Notes under the pieces: generated by a model
Database searches by the model: none
What the model was told of the DNA's origin: nothing
What the model saw: only the letters and a program-made list of their open reading frames with translations
NCBI RefSeq assembly: GCF_964340395.1
Contig: NC_135565.1
Coordinates: 3,779,142 to 3,843,141, forward strand
DNA length: 64,000 nt
Reading direction: 5' to 3'
DNA from: Glandiceps talaboti
Taxonomy: Eukaryota > Hemichordata > Enteropneusta > Spengelidae
Shown: positions 61,031 through 64,000 of the stretch, piece after piece
Layout: each line of letters opens with the position of its first letter
Numbering within the stretch: the stretch's first letter is position 1
Translations under genes and position numbers: made by a program

Positions 61031-63977
61031 CATTTTTAGCACAACTGAACTGATGGCAGTAAATTTTGGTAAAATTTTAACAGCTGGTAGGCAAGTGAGT
61101 AAACATTCAAAAAATGTATGCAAATACCCCTAGCAACCATGACCACGCCCATAACAACAGCCAACTGATCACATATATTGCAAAGATAACTGCAGGGATT
61201 CATAGACAAATGATTAAACATTCAAAAAATGTATGATTAAATTTTGATGTGAGCGTTAAGATTCCATTCTTTTATTTAGCTTTATTTCCTTGTGTATTGT
61301 TGATTGTAGTTTTAGGTATGGTTGTCTTAATTGGCACCCAGAACTACATAATCAAAAAATAAATGACCACATATGAAGGAAATATAGGGATATAAAGGAA
61401 GTCACATTCCTACATCAGATTGGTCTATCATACCATTAAAATGTTCATGTGAAAAATTATTATGTTCACAGTATTCAAATATCTCATGATTGTCTTAGAA
61501 TAGAATATTGGAGCAATATGATATCAGACTAGTCCATTAATGTGATCATGCAGCATTTATATTCATTATGTAATAATATCCCTTTCAGACATCCATATTT
61601 TTGGTCAAGTGCAAGGTGTATTGACTTTGTGTGTGCAATAGCAGTAGAATTGGAGACCATGATGAAATTGTAAGTTGACTATATATGTGACTATTAGTTT
61701 TGAATTGCAAAATTCTCACTGTAAAAAGAGAAAAAAGCCATTATTTTTCAATAGGGAATTTGCAAACCTGCCATGTTGAATGTTGCATCATGGAAAATGT
61801 GATAATAAATATTAATGAACTGGTATTGTAAACAATACTGTTACACTGTTTGCAACCATGAATGATCAATTCATGCAGTTACCCTGACCATTGTGGGAGT
61901 TTTTTTTTTATAGGTAGCTCCATATTAGGTACTATGAGAACCACAGATGCTGGGTTGTAAGTTCCCTATTGTGGTAGAACCAGAAGACATCCCCCCCCCC
62001 CACTACTTTCGGCTCCTTGTTGCTTGTAAAAATTCTATTGTGTAGGTGACCCACGACATGCCTTGTGTGGGTGACTGCTAGCTCACTGCTGTTTACTGAA
62101 CAATGAGGACAGATATGTAGGTACAAGAAAAGAGATGAAACCAATGTACCTTGTGATAACACATGATGTTTGACAACAAATTTTGGTTTTTAGTATCAAG
62201 CTCTTGTTTGTGAACATTCCAAACCACATGGAGACTGAAAATGTTAACCATTAAATAAACTTTACAATGTAAGTGACAATGAGTGTGGCCTTTGTTATAG
62301 ATTGTGTCCCTTTTGTGAAAATTAATATTTGTTAACTACAAACTATTGTCATGGCAGATGTTATTGATGTTTTCATTCTTGTCTACTAAATTTCGTGAGG
62401 ACATAAATATTTACTCTTTATTAAAGATACCATTTTAATTTGATCACATTGTAAAACACCTGTCAAGATTACACTGTAAAAACTGAATAAACCAATGCTG
62501 CATAAGTAGAAAATGTCCTGTGAATGTATGTGGTTGGAAAATTTATCCTGTGTTTATCATTGTCAGGGACCCAACCAATGATATTGTGGAGAGGTTACAT
62601 GCAATAGACTGCAGAGACTGGGTAAGTGAAACTAATATGACCATCACATGAGATTTAGCTTCACTTAATTGCTTGAATTTCAAATATCGATCTCGGTACT
62701 AGAATAGAAGTTAGTACTTGATTCATCATAGTTAGTAGTGATAAATTCCTTTTTGGAATCTATTTTGAAGATCTGAATCACTCGGACATCATTAACATAA
62801 TGATATTTGGTGAAGTGACCCCCCCCCCCCCCACTAGAGTCACCTGACAGTAGACTAAATTGTAAATCAGTGGAAGGTTTTAACCACATTCAATTACTGT
62901 TAAGGGTTGGTGTTTCTTGTATATTTTTGTGGGTCAGTATTTACCTTCTCTTCATTACACTTTTGAGGTATCTGATGTTATTACACTCTGGTAATCAAGG
63001 CTTTGGTTTACTCACAGAGGTACTCAGGCTTAGTTAGTTATGTTTATGAAAACAAACAAACAAAATAAAGAAATAGATAAAACAGCAAACGATAAATAAA
63101 TAAATAAATATTGACAAGCATCAACAAGAGAGTAATTACAAATCATTATTCACCACAAGAATTACTATCTGTTTCCCTATATGCGTAAAGGTCACAATTA
63201 TACATACCCCACAAGGGATGTGATTGATCCCTACCAAAGGCGAGTAGTATATTTTCAAGTCATGAAATTATTGCTAATTTGACTTCTGATCAGTAAAAAT
63301 CCATCTTTCTAGAACAAACATGCTTAGAACTCCCATATTTACCAGACGCAATTGACATCAATCAATAGGAAGGCATCAAGTCTGACGGTTTCTTAAAGCA
63401 CTCACCATCTTGCATTGAAAAATCTTGTTGGATGTTCATAACTCCCGGTCACGCAATTTGTGACTACAAGTTAATAGACGAGTCTAATAGTGACAATCCT
63501 TAGGGTCAAGAGTATTCTCCAGCTGAATGAAGAAAAATATTGGAGAATAACATAATTATACCAGCGCCAGTAATATCAAAGAAAAATCAGGGAAAGTAAT
63601 GGCAATTTTGAACGTTTTGAACTAAGTAACTATATATGTTATTCCACAATATTTTTCTTCTTTCAGCCAGAAAATACTTGTGACAAACAGGTTGTCACTA
63701 GGAATCATTAGATAACTAATCATCTGGCGACTTGTAGTGACAAAGGCCACTTAAGTCACTTGTACTTTCCTTGACATGTAATTATTATTATTCTATTTCA
63801 CAGAATGCTGTTGTAAGTAATAACCCGGACATTGAGATGTTAACCAAGAATCCCAAGTTAGTACTTAGTATTTATGACATCGTATTAGAGAGCCAGAAGA
63901 CGAGACAAGACAATCCAGTTTTAAACTGGACAATCAGAGACAAAATAAAACCATTCTTCAATGAAGATGTGATTTAA
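41199..63977 (+). CDS. Gene C: death-effector domain / GT-B-like / IRE1-RNase L-type kinase (14 exons, 1264 aa)
   Basis: Fourteen exons with GT-AG borders join in frame to 1265 codons including the stop (parts listed below). Domain order: DED (residues 9-92), Gln/Pro linker (164-192), GT-B glycosyltransferase-like domain (about 225-630), Pro-Gly repeats (660-745), an unknown segment (776-841), protein kinase (about 873-1167), KEN-like remnant (1168-1264). Kinase residues are complete: EGT glycine loop 893-895, K912, E927, HRDLKPEN with D1008 and N1013, DFG D1026. The HP-x-FW end (1163-1167) and the kinase placement at the C-terminus are characteristic of IRE1 and RNase L. No signal peptide or membrane helix is seen, so a cytosolic protein is expected. 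A death-fold-regulated stress or antiviral signalling role is inferred. Exons C to N are firm from sequence; exon E is least certain. Confidence 0.75.
41200..41250 (+). promoter_or_regulatory. Upstream ORF in gene C leader
   Basis: ATG at 41200, straight after the acceptor AACAG, opens a 16-codon frame that stops at 41248-41250, eight bases before the main ATG (GTCATGG context). It may dampen translation if this leader is used. Confidence 0.35.
41259..41331 (+). CDS. Gene C exon A (DED helix 1)
   Basis: Encodes [19 protein letters not shown] and on to DIDR plus one base. The donor GTACGG at 41332 is chosen because its phase matches exon B and rebuilds a continuous DED. The stronger-looking GTAAGC at 41361 is out of phase with exon B. 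Confidence 0.65.
41458..41950. repeat. 33-bp minisatellite, about 15 copies
   Basis: The unit holds CAGTCTAGCAATCCTACAAC and ACCAAGACTTAT. It lies in the intron between exons A and B and passes into (CATA)n near 41950-42090. A repetitive minus-strand frame results from the length being divisible by three. Confidence 0.95.
42416..42455. repeat. (CAAT)n tract
   Basis: About ten CAAT units in the exon A-B intron. Confidence 0.92.
42867..43463 (+). CDS. Gene C exon B (DED helices 2-6, polyQ/polyP linker)
   Basis: The acceptor is GTCTACAG. It encodes [12 protein letters not shown] and the helix [20 protein letters not shown], the classic second half of a death-effector domain, then a charged segment, a Gln-Pro-Gln run and a Lys/Gln-rich tail. 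Donor GTAAGT. Confidence 0.8.
43298..43368 (+). repeat. In-frame (CCA)n(CAA)n tract
   Basis: About nine CCA and fifteen CAA codons in exon B make a Pro then Gln run. Nearly pure codons suggest it varies in length between individuals. Confidence 0.9.
43586..46935. repeat. 36-bp minisatellite, about 3.35 kb (~93 copies)
   Basis: The unit contains GTCACCACTCCTACACCTAA and CCTATAGGATTTAC, followed by a two-base variable spot (AA, TG, TA, AG) before GTCACC. It fills the intron between the DED exon and the GT-like exon. Long frames on both strands are caused by the 36-bp period. Confidence 0.98.
47142..48380 (+). CDS. Gene C exon C (GT-B glycosyltransferase-like domain)
   Basis: One 1239-bp exon from acceptor TTCTTACAG to donor GTAAAA. 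Residues 321-330 ([10 protein letters not shown]), the segment [15 protein letters not shown] and the C-terminal lobe [28 protein letters not shown] follow the fold of GT4-type GT-B enzymes. In the E-x7-E position it has D529 and L537, so sugar transfer is doubtful. Sugar-nucleotide or ligand binding is an alternative role. Confidence 0.85.
48878..49293 (+). CDS. Gene C exon D (Pro-Gly-rich repeats)
   Basis: The acceptor is TTGGTAG and the donor GTACAA. After an acidic/serine segment come about ten copies of a PPG/TPG-Q/L-P motif (MSPPGQP, VTPGQ), likely a flexible spacer. The phase fits both neighbours. The open frame extends upstream to 48682, but that part has no acceptor in the right phase. 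Confidence 0.62.
49430..49640 (+). repeat. Dispersed repeat copy in intron D-E
   Basis: Shares GCACTAGCT, AATATCAATAA-type and CCAGAGGTAGCACAATGACAAG-type blocks with 17830-18200 in gene B intron 5. Confidence 0.5.
49755..51925. repeat. 46-bp minisatellite, interrupted by an inserted element
   Basis: The unit contains AAGGCTAACAAGAAGGGCTT, CAGCAAGCCTTCATTCTTAG and CCATCG. About 20 copies run from 50945 to 51925, and a partial unit lies at 49765-49829 before the insertion. Confidence 0.92.
49830..50882. mobile_element. Element with inverted arrays of a G-rich ~14-23 bp motif
   Basis: The left end has repeated GGACAACTGCCCCC (49836-49990). The right end has the inverted form GGGGGCAGTTGTCC (50680-50878). 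The innermost units (GGACTACTGCC and GCAGTAGTCC) are also mirror images. CTCCGAAGG occurs on both sides (49821-49829 and 50883-50891), a possible target duplication. The 690-bp core is non-coding. Confidence 0.65.
52523..52720 (+). CDS. Gene C exon E (unknown domain)
   Basis: Encodes 66 residues ([20 protein letters not shown] ... SLPQFFDF), predicted largely helical, between a weak acceptor CTTGAG and a good donor GTGAGT, in phase 0 on both sides. No family recognised. Confidence 0.5.
53190..53310 (+). repeat. Dispersed repeat shared with 33425-33565
   Basis: GGTCTGTGGGAAGCCTAG and AAATGTGTATGATACGCATA match the intergenic copy in order. Intron E-F of gene C. Confidence 0.62.
53382..53530 (+). 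CDS. Gene C exon F (kinase N-lobe entry)
   Basis: After acceptor CATTCAG it encodes a Pro/Met-rich lead and then [20 protein letters not shown], the first kinase strand. Donor GTAAGA splits the glycine codon of the loop. Confidence 0.8.
54095..54910. repeat. 67-bp minisatellite, about 12 copies
   Basis: The unit contains AAAAGTCCAGTCAGACTTAT, TTCTGTCTTTAGTACAC and TTGTATTGATTACTGCTATC. CCAGTCAG recurs every 67 bases (for example 54241, 54308, 54375). It lies in the intron F-G. Confidence 0.95.
55176..55338 (+). CDS. Gene C exon G (glycine loop, VAVK, helix C)
   Basis: Encodes [20 protein letters not shown] with catalytic Lys K912, helix-C Glu E927 and NIVKYY, closely following the IRE1 N-lobe pattern. 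Acceptor TTTACCAG, donor GTGAGT. Confidence 0.9.
55425..56005. repeat. 54-bp minisatellite, about 10.5 copies
   Basis: The unit contains GTTATGAAGTGATATGTACC, TCAACACTACACTAACTA and ATTGGGGTATAATT. It starts about 85 bases after the exon G donor. Confidence 0.96.
56563..56757 (+). CDS. Gene C exon H (hinge and HRDLK)
   Basis: Encodes [17 protein letters not shown] (hinge and helix D, as in IRE1), then [20 protein letters not shown]. Acceptor GATGACAG, donor GTAAGG. D1008 is the catalytic Asp. Confidence 0.93.
57110..57345 (+). repeat. Dispersed repeat shared with 3200-3340
   Basis: Both copies contain CAACTCCCTGGGGAG / TAACTCCCTGGGGAG, TGGGTTGACTGG and CCATTCAGAA-CAAATG in order. A short TTTAACC heptamer run lies at 57287-57314. 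Confidence 0.6.
57394..57499 (+). CDS. Gene C exon I (PENIL, DFG)
   Basis: Encodes [20 protein letters not shown] and the first part of the activation loop. Acceptor CATTTCAG, donor GTGAGT. N1013 and D1026 are the metal-binding residues. Confidence 0.93.
58856..58950 (-). repeat. Inverted copy of the 67-bp minisatellite unit
   Basis: GTTGATAGCAGTAATCAATA and GTGCTAAAGGCA-AAATAAG are the reverse complement of the unit arrayed at 54095-54910. They lie just upstream of the exon J acceptor. Confidence 0.8.
58969..59117 (+). CDS. Gene C exon J (activation loop end)
   Basis: Encodes [11 protein letters not shown], where the usual APE is PRE with Glu kept. A long acidic insert ([13 protein letters not shown]) and a basic stretch ending SDIQ follow. 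Acceptor CCAACAG, donor GTGAGG. Confidence 0.85.
59207..59615. repeat. (AT)n and (GGAT)n tracts
   Basis: About 30 bases of AT, then 350 bases of GGATGGAT/GAATGGAT units in the intron J-K. Confidence 0.95.
60549..60748 (+). CDS. Gene C exon K (kinase C-lobe)
   Basis: Encodes [18 protein letters not shown] and the helices to RPSIDQVM, matching the IRE1/RNase L C-lobe. Acceptor TTATAG, donor GTATAA. Confidence 0.9.
60952..61028. repeat. (TA)n tract
   Basis: About 38 TA units in the intron K-L. Confidence 0.96.
61589..61669 (+). CDS. Gene C exon L (kinase end and start of KEN-like region)
   Basis: Encodes (R)[20 protein letters not shown], the kinase end with HP-x-FW, then the first KEN helix. 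Acceptor CCTTTCAG, donor GTAAGT. Confidence 0.88.
61755..61875 (-). repeat. Inverted copy of the 14885-15003 repeat
   Basis: The reverse complement has GGTTGCAAACAGTGTAACA, TATTGTTTACAATAC and CCATGATGCAACATTC in the same order as the copy in gene B intron 8. Confidence 0.65.
62567..62621 (+). CDS. Gene C exon M (KEN-like region)
   Basis: Encodes (L)[18 protein letters not shown]. The final Asp-Trp fits the conserved W of IRE1/RNase L KEN domains. Acceptor TTGTCAG, donor GTAAGT. Confidence 0.82.
63804..63977 (+). CDS. Gene C exon N (terminal exon)
   Basis: Encodes 57 residues, with helix [15 protein letters not shown], and ends FFNEDVI-stop. The R-N-x-x-x-H type catalytic helix of KEN RNases is not visible, and the usual C-terminal half is absent. 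Acceptor TTTCACAG. Confidence 0.8.
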   Translation, partial: NAVVSNNPDIEMLTKNPKLVLSIYDIVLESQKTRQDNPVLNWTIRDKIKPFFNEDVI

Positions 63978-64000
63978 TTTCATGCCTCGACAGCTACTTA

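Overview
This is a metazoan nuclear DNA window: coding sequence is broken into short exons with GT-AG introns, signal-peptide and animal-specific domains are present (von Willebrand type D, Gla-like, death-effector), and the introns are loaded with micro- and minisatellites. The repeat style and domain mix suggest a marine invertebrate (deuterostome or lophotrochozoan); the sequence alone does not fix the species. All gene models were built by hand from reading frame, splice sites and phase, with no transcript support.

Region 1 (1-26 kb) holds two paralogous secreted-protein genes in tail-to-tail (convergent) orientation. Gene A (+, coding 159-11727, 305 aa) and gene B (-, coding 25426-14239, 301 aa) each have nine coding exons with matching intron phases. 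Five exons are identical in length. Both encode a signal peptide, a short basic linker, a region with the Gla hallmark E-x3-E-x-C, an acidic linker and one vWD domain that ends at its final Cys two codons into the last exon. Both have a poly(A) signal. A stray copy of a gene-B-like exon 5 lies in intron 1 of gene A, and a large foldback repeat lies in intron 2 of gene B.

Region 2 (26-41 kb) has no recognisable gene. It holds a 69-bp minisatellite, a ~5-kb array of a 31-bp satellite, a transposon-like block with repeated AGGTCA-type motifs and a (GACG)n tail, a 3x ~255-bp tandem repeat, a ~490-bp tandem duplication, and several dispersed repeats that also occur in the introns of the flanking genes.

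Region 3 (41.2-64 kb, + strand) is one 14-exon gene of 1264 codons that closes in frame at every junction. The product is multidomain: N-terminal death-effector domain, polyQ/polyP linker, GT-B glycosyltransferase-like domain with a degenerate active-site motif, Pro-Gly-rich repeats, a small unknown domain, a complete IRE1/RNase L-type protein kinase, and a short C-terminal remnant in the place of the KEN RNase domain. This is the most interesting object in the window: it looks like a death-fold signalling kinase built on an IRE1/RNase L chassis whose enzymatic accessory domains may be inactive. Most of its larger introns are filled by tandem arrays of 33, 36, 46, 67 or 54 bp or by simple repeats.
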